This document shows positions 34,140-45,730 of a DNA stretch of 64,000 nucleotides, one piece after another; within the stretch, counting starts at the first letter, position 1, and every line of letters starts with the position of its first letter. The notes beneath the pieces were generated by a model. That model was given only the letters and a program-made list of their open reading frames with translations. It was not told the origin of the DNA and searched no databases. Location: contig NC_135714.1 in assembly GCF_964656455.1 (NCBI RefSeq), forward strand, positions 122,010,131 to 122,074,130, in the 5' to 3' direction. The stretch is from Halichoerus grypus (lineage: Eukaryota > Chordata > Mammalia > Carnivora > Phocidae). Both the position numbers and the translations under genes were made by a program.

Positions 34140-36800
34140 TTTTTCCTTTAAGGGAAGGGTTATCTCCATCCCCTTGAAATCACTAATTTAGATAATTCCC
34201 AAAGGAATCTTTGATCAAAGCCACATGATCTAGAAAACTTCTCAGGATTTCCTTTAATCAGCTTAACCAAATGACTACTGCCAAGTCTACTTCACTTAGT
34301 TCTATTAAGGCTACTTTGAGGCTCTTAGGGCTATTTTGAGGCCTTCACCACATAATCAAGACACCTAGTTGATACGGCTGCCCAAGGCAGAAGAAAGATT
34401 TACTCTAAACATCGCAATTTAAGAAACTCAGTTTGGAAAATATGATTTAAGAACACATATTATATTGAAATCCAACTCTTCACACTATGTTGGGATTACA
34501 TCTATCATGACATCTCAATGTTTAGTAAAATTAGAGTAAAAAAATCTAAAATTGTAACTCCTAGATATTCCACTGGCCTTATGGTATATCATCTATAACA
34601 AGATAATTCCAGGAAGTAAGATAGTGGTTACAACTATGCCTGATATAAGGAAAACCACTGCAATTGCAGATATATACACAACATAGTTACTATATTATAT
34701 TATATTATAGTTATATTACCATAAAACTCCATAAACATTTTTAAAATTCTATTAATTTACAAGGTAGTGAAAATGTATAAAGTGAAGGAACTAACAAGTC
34801 TTGATTCAAATGACAACTGTGCCTGAGACTCTGAAGACTCCTTAGAATTTTCTCACACATCTTAGTGTGTTTTCTAGATATATATACTGCATTTAAAGTT
34901 TTGGAAAGCAAACACTGTGTATTTGCACACACACAAAAAATGCGATTGTAGCATCATCATTTGGATTTACCTAAAAATAAATGTTTAAGCTGAAATTATT
35001 TATCTAATAGCCTCATTTATTAAGCCCAAATATGGAAGTATGTATGAGTGTGTCCTAAGGAGGTCTATAATCAATAATTTCTATCTCAACATAAAAAAAA
35101 GTAGTAACAAAATGGCCTATGAAGCAAATTCCCTAGGGCTTTAGAAAGATAGGAAATGCTGAAAAATTAGAGTAGAAAATACAGAAGAGAAAGACACAGC
35201 TTTGAACTGAATGTTAACACTTAACTTGAGATTATTTAAAACAGCACACTTCTATTTATTAGAATCCCCATGGTTATGAAAGACAAGAACTTATTCCACG
35301 AAGATTACAAAAATTATGATATTTGTATGTCTAATATTAGTACTGGCTGGGATTGCACACTGTGAAATAAGAAAATGTAACAGATAATCAGTAAGCATTT
35401 CACTCACTAATTAGGATTTCATAATTTTTTTAACTTTGTATTCTCAGATGTCGGATACTTACCTGGAAACTGACATCCACTTGGTTGCTAAGAGATAGGA
35501 CATCAGTTTGCATTTTTTTCTGTGTCTTTAGGAGAATTGCTCTCTTGGGTTTTACCTCAAAGTAGTAAAAGTTAACTCTGTTACCCATGTGGGGACTTAT
35601 ATTACTTGTACTAAAAGAAACTCCCAAATCTCAGAAAAGAAATGAATTACTCTCAACTTGCACAATTTAAAACAAATATCTGTTTTTTTCCCAAACTTAA
35701 TGAGTTTCCATTTCATGCAACTAAAATATAATAGCATTGTTCTACAATCAAATTTAACAGATGAGTTTATGAGTCTTTTCACAAAAATCTTATGATAAAT
35801 GAAGTCATTCAGTCCATTGGTACTCCCAAAGTAAAGCTCAAATCCAACATTTCAAAAGTATTTTCTGCCTATAACTTTGACTATGTGCTTCTTTGAATAA
35901 CAGGGGGACAAGACCAAACTTGATCTATCTGGGTTTTCTCATGCTTTATGGAAAGATCAAAAGCAAAACACAGTTATAAATATGTGCATTCTAACTGGTC
36001 ATTAGTTTATCACAAATAATATTGATTTGCCTAATCAAAGAGAATATTCTTCCAAAATAAGACCCATATTTCAATCAGCAGCACGTTTCTTAATGACACT
36101 GAGCATTTAGACTCTCTTCACATGTAAATTTCATAACCTTTCAAGGACAATCTTCTAAATCACATTTTAAAGAAATATGCTGAAAAAGCATTCCATTGCA
36201 GTAACATTTTACACTGCTATAAATGTAAGAGGTTTAATTTTTAACACCCATGTACTTATCACAGAGCCATTGATCATTTACTCTGACTTATTATCAATGT
36301 TTTACTGGAGTATATGGAAAAGGAACACAAGATAATGTGTTTCTCTGTCTACTAAGTGAGACAAAGCCCACTTGCCCAGTCCCCTTTTTACTCAACTTCT
36401 TGCACACCGTCAGCCAGCTGCGATCTTGGTGATTCCTTGTACCTCATATGCTGCTTTAGCAGTAAGTCAGTTTACTATGGACCCGTTAAGAAAATTCCTG
36501 TTACAAGCAAGGTCTTTGAAATGCAGTTTTACACCAATGAAAGGGCTATCTAGTGCCCATCTTGAGGGGAAAAGAGATGAATTTATCCTCTGTCTTCTGG
36601 GCTTTTACTGATTTATAAACTCACACCTTTATAAACAAGTTCTGTCACAGAGAGGAAGGAGATATGCAAACTGTAACACCTGGAGACATAAAATGTAATG
36701 ACCTCAAATAACACATCTCAGAAAGAGGGGGCGGGGGAAACCTGGTTCCAGAGAAGAAGAAGAAAAAAAAGAGGCAAAAGAGCGAATCTGCACCATTAAA

Positions 36801-36823
36801 CAACAACAACAACAACAACAACA
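36801..36823. repeat. (CAA)n repeat
   Basis: Seven to eight perfect CAA units, close to the lower edge of the CpG island. Confidence 0.95.
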
Positions 36824-37933
36824 GGAGTAATAGAAAACCCTCCCGGGTTTTTCCAGTAAGTTTTGTGCAGGAGCAGCAACAACCTAATCAATATGCACAT
36901 CCTCACCCTCATAAAACCTCCTGTCCCCAGACAGAAACTGCGGGTCCCTCTCCACCGTGTCCTCGGGGGGCAGAAACCACCACTCAAAAGGGAGGAGATT
37001 TCAGAGGCGTAGGGAGGGGCAAAAACAGGTATGTGTAGCTCCAGCATCCTCATCTTCCTCCCAGCTACAAGCCTGAAAGTCCGCCTAGGAACCAGCCCTG
37101 GCTCCTAGACACCCTTCCGCCTGGGCCCTCCCTGCCAGGGGGGCGCGAGAGGTTGCGGAGCCCGCTGCGCAGTTTTCGGACTCCAAACAATGACCCCCCC
37201 ACCACCACCCTCGCTCCCCGTGCCTTCACCCCAGGCCCCCGCTTTCTAACCCCTTTCAGCGAGACCTCGTTGGGGTAGGACAAGGGATGCTCCTCGGCCA
37301 AGAGGAGACGTGACGGGCTTCTCTGCCGGAATGAGTTGCTGGGGGTCGGGTGGGGGTGGTCATGGAGAGGGGCTCTTTAGGAAAACCCAGGACATGGGGC
37401 AACTGAAACCTCAGTACCAGTCACCCTCGCTCCCACCCCCACCCCACCCCTTGCCTTAAAGCCGACTTCTCCTGAGGCTGGCGGCGGCAGCGTGGCGCGG
37501 CCGGGATGGGGATGAGAGAGAACCCCGGGGCCACCACGGCCTCTCTAAAGGGACTGCGCAGGTGGGCGCAGACCTGGAAGGTCAGCGAAGCCAGAGCTCA
37601 GAGTTACCCCGGGCCCAGAGAGTGTGAGTGTGAGCGAGAGGGTAAACCCGCGCGCTCGCCGGGCCGAGGGGCGCTCGGCGGCAGGGCAAGCGCGGTGACA
37701 GGGGTACCCCGGCCACCGAGGAGAGACAGCTCACCCACCCCGGAGGCGACAGGGCTGGAGGGGCTATCGGGGCTGCGAGACTGGGAAACTTAATGCAAAA
37801 CAGACAGCTTCCTCCGCCAGGACGTGCCCCCGCGCGCTCAGACCCGCTCCAACGCCTCCCGAATCACCCACCATCACCCACACCACCCTGCAAAAATCCC
37901 CACCGAGCCCTCGGATCCCGGGCGGGTAATTAC

Positions 37934-38020
37934 CTCTCCCGGAGGCGGAGTGGGGGGCGGCAGCAGCAGCAGACACTTTTAGCCTGACTTTCCTGCGTTC
38001 GCTCCGGAGCGTGTGCGCGC
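37934..38020 (-). other. Candidate non-coding first exon (minus strand), gene unidentified
   Basis: Reading the minus strand downstream of the TATA box, transcription would begin about 30 bases later near 38020. It would run through a GC-rich 5' leader with a CTG run (37960-37974 on the plus strand), and meet a good splice donor 'gagag|gtaatt' at 37934/37933. The resulting exon is about 87 bases and has no ATG-initiated frame. A short non-coding first exon followed by a long intron is common. I do not recognise the gene. The start and donor are inferred, not shown. Confidence 0.5.
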
Positions 38021-38041
38021 CGAGCAGGAGCTGTAACCTGC

Positions 38042-38049
38042 TATTTATA
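38042..38049 (-). promoter_or_regulatory. TATA box
   Basis: The minus strand reads 'gtctataaatagc', a near-ideal TATAAATA element inside a CpG island. It sits about 30 bases upstream of the proposed start and sets the direction of transcription toward position 1. TATA boxes within CpG islands are less common than TATA-less starts and tend to mark tightly regulated, tissue-restricted genes. Confidence 0.7.
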
Positions 38050-38097
38050 GACCGGAGCCTCAGCACCCGGGGCTGAGAAGCAGGAGGAAGCGAGCAG

Positions 38098-38116
38098 GCG
38101 GCGGCGGCGGCGGCGC
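38098..38116. repeat. (GGC)n repeat upstream of the TATA box
   Basis: Six GGC units lie about 50 bases upstream of the TATA element. A shorter GGC run is at about 38387-38398. Confidence 0.9.
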
Positions 38117-39141
38117 AGGGCGCGGGCCGCGGCTCCCCGAGGCTCCCGCCGCTCCCTCAGGCGCCCGGCTCAGGCCGCGCTCGCCGCTCGCTCCCCGCCC
38201 TCCCGCCCGCCCCGCCGCGCGCGCCCCGGAGAAGTTGTCACCAGCGCGGCCGCCTCTCCGGCTGCTCACACGCCCCCTGGCACAATTGCTACTTTCTCCC
38301 CCCACCCCCACCCTCCCTGCTCCTCTTCCTCCTCCTCCGCCCGTTCCAAGCGGTCTCCTCCCAATGTCACCAGCGGCCCAATAGGGGCGGCGGCGGCAGC
38401 GCCAGTCTCGCAACTGGCGCAGCTCGCTTCCCGCTACTGATGGAGTGGAGTTGGTACCCCGGCTGCCCAGCCCTAAATGACCCAAACACGCTTGCTCCGT
38501 GAGCTGACACCCTGCACCCCGACCCTCTGCAAGCGGGGACGGTCGCCCAGCCTGGGCTGGGGGGAGCACAGCTGCAGAGTGGAGGTGAGGGGTGACCCGG
38601 GGCCGCCCCGCTGAAACGGGGGCCGGAAAAACCACAGGGTTCTCTAACGGGCGGGAGGAGGTGCCCCAGACCCCGGCCACTGGCGGCGTCGGCCCAGGCT
38701 GGGGGTGAGCGAGAGTGGGAGGCGGTGTTCCCCGTGCCCCGGACTTCAGCCTGCCACCACCCTGGGACCCGTCTCTCTTGCCACTCCTCCGCCTTGGCCC
38801 CGGGTAGAGGTCTGGCGAGGGAGACCTGGGCACTGACTGGGCCTCCAGCTCAGCGCAGCCCACCACCACCCACCGCCAGCCCCCACGTCGCGGCAGGTGC
38901 CTAAGGCCGAGCTGCTCCTAACCGGCGTGTCACACGCCTCTGGCAGACCGAGTGCGTGGGGACAGATCTGCACTCTGCGTGTTTGGGGTGTCAAGAAAAC
39001 AGGGTACGTAATCACGCAGTCTGAACGGAGACTAAAACTCCCCCACTTCCTAGCCAACAAGCCCACAGTGGAAGGCACGCAGCCTGGTTATTCCGGGCTG
39101 TGGGGTGTGGGGCAAATGATTCTCTCCATCTGCGCCTTACA

Positions 39142-39157
39142 GGTGCCACCTGGCGGT
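39142..39157 (-). promoter_or_regulatory. CTCF-like binding motif at the island edge
   Basis: The minus strand reads 'accgccaggtggcacc', which fits the CTCF core. It lies just outside the upper edge of the CpG island, about 1.1 kb upstream of the TATA box. Motif evidence only. Confidence 0.45.
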
Positions 39158-39469
39158 TCTCCTGCAGAGGTTTTATCCGAACTGCTCAAAGGTAATGGGA
39201 AGGCTGGTAACGCCGAGCTCCAGTCCACTCAGGCATCCTCAGCCTCTCCCTTCCCTAAGGGCGCTTTCAATTCACAATTGGAGTGAGAAAGCTAGTACAC
39301 ACGAGTTACATCTGCCATGCAGGAATCCCGAAGTTAGGGTGGTGAAGTCAATTTGGGTTAAGTCAGCACCTACAGTTACACAAAGTGGGAAGCTACAGCT
39401 GCCCCCAGCTGTCACCCGTGCTGTCATTTCCTGCATCTAGGCAACCATTCACTCCACAAACATTTAACT

Positions 39470-39612
39470 GCCACCAGGTTATAAGCTTTATCTATGAGAA
39501 CAGAGACTTTGGTGTTTTGTTTGTTTGTCTGTTTTTCCATCACTTTTCTTCAGAGCTTGGAACACTGCCTTACATGTTGTAGTTTCCATAAATGTTTATG
39601 GAATAAATTAAA
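39470..39612 (+). mobile_element. L2 LINE 3' end fragment
   Basis: 'caggttataagctttatcta', 'gagaacagagactttggtgt', 'cagagcttggaacactgcct' and 'aaatgtttatggaataaatt' follow the L2 3' end in order. Confidence 0.7.
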
Positions 39613-42080
39613 CACTATGGGCCAGACACTGTGCTTGGCTTGTTCTCTCCCTTAGCCCCTGCAGCCCTTCCCTTTCCCTCCCTTCAAGCTTTTTCTGCTA
39701 TGCCCCGCCACCATCACATGTGAGCTAGAAGGAAAGAAGAAAGGTGAGGGGCTAACAGTCCAGGCAGGCCCTGTGGGGATGTGGATCACATTTGAGGAGC
39801 CTGTTACGGTTAGATTTCTCCTGCATGGGGCAGTGCTGAACACACCCATTTTTGGAGAAAAAAAAAAAAAAGACTATGTCATACTCGGGGCTTGAAACAA
39901 TGGATAAATTCTGCTAGTAGAGATCTGCTGGCAAGATGATACTACTTTCTCACTGGGTAACAGTTTCAGCCTTTTCTTAAAATACAGAAAGATTGAAAGA
40001 ATATCTGAACATCAGGGTGCCAGAGCTTTGCTACTAAATTGAAAAGATGTTTAACATATTTGTCCTCTAACTTGAAATGGAGCTGTGTGTGCGTGTGTGT
40101 GTGTTTATGAAGACTGCCACATTGCCAGAAGTACTAAACTGTTCCTTTTAAAAGACAGAGTTGTAAAATAGATGCAGCTGATGTCTTTATGGAAATGAAC
40201 ACTTAAAGTGACATGCCCAGAAAACCCTCTTACAATTAAAATCCAGACACAGATCATGCTGACCTAGACCTTTTACAGGGCTGCTCAGGAAAATGTGATG
40301 TATCTGTGTACGTCTTCTAGAAGTTTAAATTCTGGGGAGAGAGAGGGAGGGAGGGAGTCAGATACATGTATCACGTGGCATTTTAAAAATCCATCAATCA
40401 GCCTGATAGTTACCTTTTTTAGTTATTTGTTGTTTTCTTTAAATAAGCCTAGAGGCTTCAGATGCTTCTGTGGTTTATTAAACTCATATTTAATGAACAT
40501 CCACGTTTACAAACCTTGAACTTCTAGCCACTTGTGCCCCCCAAACATAATTCCATTTGCCAATGAAGGACAAAATATTTTTCATTTCCTCTTGAAATAT
40601 CTTTGTATGGCCAGAGGTAAAAAACGTGATTCCCAGTAGTTACCTTGCTGTCTAAAGCAATAAAATCAATCCAGGATCTGCAGGGCTGTGTCACACCCTC
40701 CTTTTTAGTGAAGTAATTCATTCATTATTCCTGGAGATTTCTATTTCAAGTGAGCTTGGTATGGCACAAGGAGGACTCCATACTTTTGTGATCCTTCATT
40801 ATTAAAAACCTATAAAAATATAGCCAAGTATGACAGAGGTACTTTTTCTTACCACAGTTGTTTATTTGTATTAATGATAACTTTGTAGATCAAGTCATGG
40901 TTTTCGTTCTAATTTTGAAAAATTAACACTGGAAGAGTTAAGCTTTGATAATCATACATTAAGGTCATTTTTACATGAGCATGCGTGTGTGTGTGTGTGT
41001 GTGTGTGTATTTAAATTAAATTAATGGGAAATGTTATTAGAAATAGAAATTTGATCCAATTTAACTAAAAAGGAGAAACCATTGTAAAGGTACCAGGCTA
41101 CCCATGGAACAAAAAACAGGAATGCAGCTGGGCATCTGTGACAACTTGGCGACAGGGACATGCCATTAGGACTTTATCTCTCCCTCCTCCCCAACCATGC
41201 TGCCTGCTCCATTCTTCTCTCTCTCTCTCTCTCTCTCTCTCCCTCTCTCTCCCTCTTATACAGACCTTCTCTGCTTCTCTGGTGTGCACGAGGTTGCATG
41301 GTCACTCACAGCTCTTGAACTTCATAGTCTATGGGCCAGTTCCAAATCTTCAAGGAAGTACCATGATTGGCCCAGGTGTTGTACCCCAGTCCAGACAATC
41401 ATGTCCAGGAGATGGAGGGCAAGTTACATTCTCCTGACAGCTACTATAGTAATCAGGGGGCTGGTAGCGATGTGTTGAGACAAGAGGGAAAGGATAAAAC
41501 TTCCCAGAATGTGGGGAGGGGTGTAGGTCACTCCTGATCACTGCTAACTCCTGACCCTTGCTGTTCCATGAATACTGGCACAAAAGGCAGAAGAAACACA
41601 AGGAGCAATGACTTTTGTGTAAATGCATATGGGTGTTTAAATACTGAGTGAGGCAGAATGCCTCTTACTGATCGTGGTGCTCTAAGATGACTTGTCCTAG
41701 TGGAAGTAGTTATATAGTTTTATGATCTCTTGATGTGGAACTGGATGACCATGAAGAAGGAATCAAGTATTTCACAGACAGTTTACTTTAGCTTCTTTTA
41801 TCATGGCAAATTAAATCAGAGATTTTTTTTAAATGAAGGAAACGAGTGTGATACCATTTACATTTATTGAAGATAAACATTCTGCTCTCATTTACATAAT
41901 AGCTACATTTCTAAAATGTTTATAAATCATATATTTGAAAGTGAATCATATCTCAAACATAACAGGGTGGTGAATCTTAACATTTTTGTGGTCATGAACC
42001 CCTATGAGAATTTGTGGACTCTCCCCAGAAAAAAAGACGAGCAGATGCAGACACATTTGTGGTGACACGATATACGCCAT
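39613..42080. other. No gene seen; microsatellites only
   Basis: Unique DNA upstream of the CpG island. It holds a (TG)n tract at about 40985-41009, a shorter one at about 40087-40104, a 14-base A run near 39860 and a (CT)n tract at about 41215-41260. Around 41965-42050 there is a string resembling an old DNA transposon end ('gtggtcatgaacccctatga') that I cannot assign. Confidence 0.55.
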
Positions 42081-42533
42081 CTCTACCTTAGTCCCCTCTT
42101 ACATATGATTTCACTTTCCACGGTGTCAGTTACTCAGTCTAGAAGCAGGTGATCCTCCATCTGATATATCATCAGAAGGTCAGCCGTAGCTTAACACTGT
42201 GTCCCCATGCCTACCTCACTTCCTCACTTCATCTCAGCGTGTAGGATTTTATCATCTCACATCATAACAAGAAGGGTTGAGTATACCACAACGGAAATTT
42301 GAGAGAGTAAGAGACCACATTCACATAAATTTTATTATAGTATAATTGTTCTATTTTATTCTTACTTACTGTTGTCATTATTTCACGGTGCCTAATTTAT
42401 AAATTAGACTTTATGGTAGGTTTGTATGTATAGGAAAAAGCATAGTATATATACAGTTCAGCACTATCTATGGTTTCAGGCATCCACTGGGGGCCTGGAA
42501 GTATCTCCTGTGGATACTGGAGGTCCACCGTAC
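42081..42533 (+). mobile_element. Tigger-type (Tc1/mariner) DNA transposon remnant
   Basis: The left side has 'gatttcactttccacggtgt' and 'cagttactcagtc'. The right side has 'atatatacagttcagcacta', 'tggtttcaggcatccactgg' and 'gtggatactggaggtccac'. These are the terminal regions of a Tigger-family element with a shortened centre. No transposase frame survives. Confidence 0.7.
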
Positions 42534-42814
42534 TTGAGATCTGAAACTTTAAACATGTTTCTTTTTCCTTCCTTCAATCACCCCCACTTGAACAAGTGAA
42601 ACAAAGACTCCAGATACAAAAGATTCAAATGCCCAGTAAGCATAAGCCAAAAACTTGGCTGAGGGTAGGGTGTGCTGGAGCCCATGTGAACCTAGGGACC
42701 AAGTCCCCTTCCCACCCACTCCTGCCCCGAATGAGCCATAAATGAGCTGTAGGTAGGAAAAGAAAACAGAGCTCTTAGAAGGATGGGAGAAAATTGCAAT
42801 GTGGAGAAGGATGT

Positions 42815-43214
42815 TGTATTAGTTTGCTGGGACTATCATAAAATACCACAGACTGGGTGGCATAAACAACAGAAATTTATTTCTCATGGTGCTGGAGATT
42901 GGAAGTTCAAGATCAAGATGCTGTCACGGTTACTCTGTCCTAAGGCCTCTCTCCTTAGCTTGAAGGTGACTACCTTTCTCTGTGTCCTCACATGGTCTTT
43001 CCTCTGTGCGCAGCACCTCTGGTGTCTCTTAGTGTGTCTAAATTTCTTCTTCTTGTAAGAACAACAGTCATATTGGGTTAGGTACCACCCTGAGAGCTTC
43101 ATTTTAACCTAATCACTTCTTGAAAGACCTTTCTCCAGATACAGTCACATTCTGAGGTACTGGGCTTAGGGCTTCAACATATGAATTTGACAGGACACAG
43201 TTCAGCCCATTATA
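42815..43214 (-). mobile_element. ERVL-MaLR LTR (MLT1/MST-like), antisense, near complete
   Basis: The plus strand starts 'tgtattagtttgctgggact' and continues 'accacagactgggtggcata', 'cctctctccttagcttgaag', 'tgtcctcacatggtctttcc' and 'acagtcacattctgaggtac'. It ends 'cagttcagcccatta'. This is the reverse complement of a solo MaLR LTR of about 400 bases. The open frames read through it are not genes. Confidence 0.85.
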
Positions 43215-44894
43215 GGCATTGCATCAAACTCCAGAATGAGTCTCGAGGTGGAGGTGGGATAGAGATTTCCCCTTTGTGTTAACAGGGCCCAAGAGTAAAG
43301 AAATTTGTATCCAGCTTTCCCACTGGAGTGTTTTGAGAATCTCAGTCTTAATAGAAGAACCCTGAACATAAGGGTGTAAAGTGGAAATATAAATGCTAGT
43401 ATGCCTTATCTAGATCCTGAAGGGCTGAGGATTCTGGCCTGTCCAGCCCCTGGGTTTTCTCATGGTGCCTACTTAGTAAGGATAGGGCCCCTGTGAGCTG
43501 TAGGAGGTATGGAAGTTAGTTGGGAAAGAGGGCCAGCCAACAGGACATGGAAGAGGCCACCTGGAAGGGTGGCCACATAAAATACCAAGGAACAGTGTGG
43601 CCTGTTGACCGGTGTGCAGAGATGTGGCCACAATTCCATGGCATTGCACATACCAGGCATGGGACCAAGCAATGACCTCCGAATAGTCAGAGCCTATTCA
43701 CTAGAGCGAAGTTGTGCTTCACTCATGCCCAGAGAACAAAGACCAAGTCTCCTCTTTGGAAAATGAGAGAGGTCATCAACACCCAGACATGTCTCCCAGT
43801 ATCACAGTGCTTCATCAGTCTCCTCTGGACCAATAATCTACCCCAGATTGAGGGAGGAAGATGAAGAGAGGGAGCAACAGTGTCTCAAACTGGGTAAGTT
43901 TTAAACCCATTGGGTAAGTTTTAATAGGACTAAGAAAACTAAATTATCTGTTTCTGAGTACAAATGGGTGCTTGTAAGTTAATTTTATTGTAGAAAAATT
44001 ATGTTCCACTTTTTATACCTGAGATTTACAGACTCTACTGACTTTTAAGAATATATCCCTTACATTTCTTGTTTTTAATGAATTTTCAGAAAGTGCACTG
44101 ATCCCCCAGAATAGCATCTATGACTCCAGATTGAGAATATTTGCCCCAGGGGATCTGGTTCTTTAAATCTGGTTGTGTGAAAAATATTTTTAACCAAAAA
44201 ATACTGCTTATATATATAATTTTCTACTAATGTATTATTTGAAATTCTATTTTCTTAGATAATAGAATCATAAATGGAGAAATTGTAGACAATCACTGGG
44301 TAAAGATATCTATATTCAAGGAGTAGAGGTGACAGTATTATGCTGCTTCACTTCAAGAAATATAAAGCTTTTTTTAAAAAAAATGCAAAAGCATCTTCAA
44401 AAGCAAAAATATCTTGTTTTTCTTCCTGTCCCCATTTTCAACCAAATACTTTTTTATTATCTAATTATGTTACTAATGTCATAAAATGAAAGACAAACTT
44501 ACCTATCAGACACGTTTGTAGGAAATGTTTGTGGTAATCAGTGGCATTGATTGGAGCAACTAGTACTTTCCAGAGTTAAGCCCACTCTCTGAATATTTTG
44601 TTACATTTTGTTCATTGGTGTCTCTATCACTTAAACAGACAAATATATCCTTCTCATCCTGGTTTCAACAATTTCTCTACATCCAATCTTCCTGACAATT
44701 TACCATGCTAGGTCTCTTCTCCATGGTATAGTCAAGTTTTACCATCCCTTAATGACCTGATCTAGGCTGGAATAAACCAATTTTGATCACCAAAGCAAGA
44801 CAGAATGGGATCTAACTTTATCCCCCAGTAAAACCTATATCTCTGGAGATGCTCTCCATCAAGATGTCATTTGTTTATCAAGCTAAGATGCGTG
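43215..44894. other. No gene seen
   Basis: Unique DNA. The minus-strand frame at 43469-43672 matches nothing I know. No recent repeats. Confidence 0.55.
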
Positions 44895-45075
44895 CTTCAG
44901 GATCAGACAAATTAGAGCTCCAGTCATGGTGCTCATTCATCAGTTGTGTGATCTTTGACAAGTGCCTTAAAATTTCTGAGTTTCTTCTTCCTTATCTGTA
45001 AAAGGGGATAATAGTACTTACCTATAGATTGACCATGAAAATACTCTGGAACACTATAAAGACATGACATGAGCT
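44895..45075 (+). mobile_element. MIR SINE, sense
   Basis: 'caggatcagacaaattagag', 'ttgtgtgatctttgacaagt', 'cttccttatctgtaaaaggg' and 'gataatagtacttacctata' lie in MIR order. Confidence 0.8.
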
Positions 45076-45549
45076 GGCATCCATCTTGTACAACTTATCT
45101 ATCCAATCTCCCCTTGCCAAGACTGAAGAAGGTGGACATGGAAGAGGCAAAATCATTATGAAAACTGATTTGTATGTTCTAGGCCAGCTATTTCACCATT
45201 ACCTATGACTAGACATTAGTTACAGAGATATTGGTCAGCACCTATGAAAAGTAACACAGTTCTAAAGAATCTGGCTAAGGTCTGTGCCATCTGAGAGAAC
45301 TTTCCAGAGAATTTCCCAAACATTAAGCCAAAGTGCCATTAAGGAAACAGCAGAAATCAAATCTGGTGGGAAGAATCAGAAAAATCTTCATGAAGGAGGC
45401 GATGTTTGATATGTGAGGGATTTCCAGAGACATAATTGGTAGGAATTCCACCGGGAGACATCTGGGCACAGGAATCAGTGAAGTCTACCTGGTGAAAACC
45501 CTCATCCTACAGGGTCTGATTAGAACATCATCTACTCTGAGAAGACCAT

Positions 45550-45730
45550 CCATTTAATCCTGTTCTGTTCTTCCCTAGCACTGTGAACCTTCCTCAGCTG
45601 TATCACTTACTGCACTGGATTTGTTTACCCATGTGCCTCCTTCACTGGGTCACAAGCTCCACCTGAGAGTAAAAACTGTGTTTTATTTAGCTTTATGTAA
45701 CAGATGTTAAGGTTCTGGAAAACTGAGAAC
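45550..45730 (+). mobile_element. L2 LINE 3' end fragment
   Basis: 'cttccctagcactgtgaacc', 'gtatcacttactgcactgga', 'tcactgggtcacaagctcca' and 'gagtaaaaactgtgttttat' fit the L2 3' region. Confidence 0.6.

Larger units (their letters stand above)
31877..37059. other. No coding exon seen; unique DNA approaching the CpG island
   Basis: About 5 kb with no recent transposon, which is unusual for this window. It includes a 17-base poly-T (about 32496-32512), a CTCF-like motif (32995-33011), a polypurine tract (34076-34139) and a (CAA)n repeat (36801-36823). Short open frames show no family likeness. If the promoter model at 38 kb is right, this is the first part of intron 1. Confidence 0.55.
37060..38960. 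promoter_or_regulatory. CpG island, promoter region of an unidentified host gene
   Basis: GC content and CpG density jump here, unlike anything else in the window, with a core at about 37.44-38.47 kb. GC-box strings (for example at 38200-38225), CCAAT strings at about 38361 and 38378, and a TATA box on the minus strand lie inside. Two overlapping long GC-driven open frames (37506-37793 plus; 38060-38869 minus) fall here and are not taken as genes. CpG islands with these elements normally mark a start site. A divergent plus-strand transcript is possible but unsupported. Confidence 0.85.

Noticed and set aside
37506..37793. 95-codon plus-strand open frame in the CpG island
   Set aside because: Composition follows GC content and nothing resembles a known protein or signal peptide. 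No supporting splice or promoter logic on this strand.
38060..38869. 269-codon minus-strand open frame in the CpG island
   Set aside because: It lies upstream of the TATA box, is rich in Gly, Arg, Pro and Ala as any GC-rich frame would be, has no recognisable domain and spans GGC repeats.
42815..43102. Open frames inside the MaLR LTR
   Set aside because: LTR sequence in antisense; MaLR LTRs do not encode proteins.
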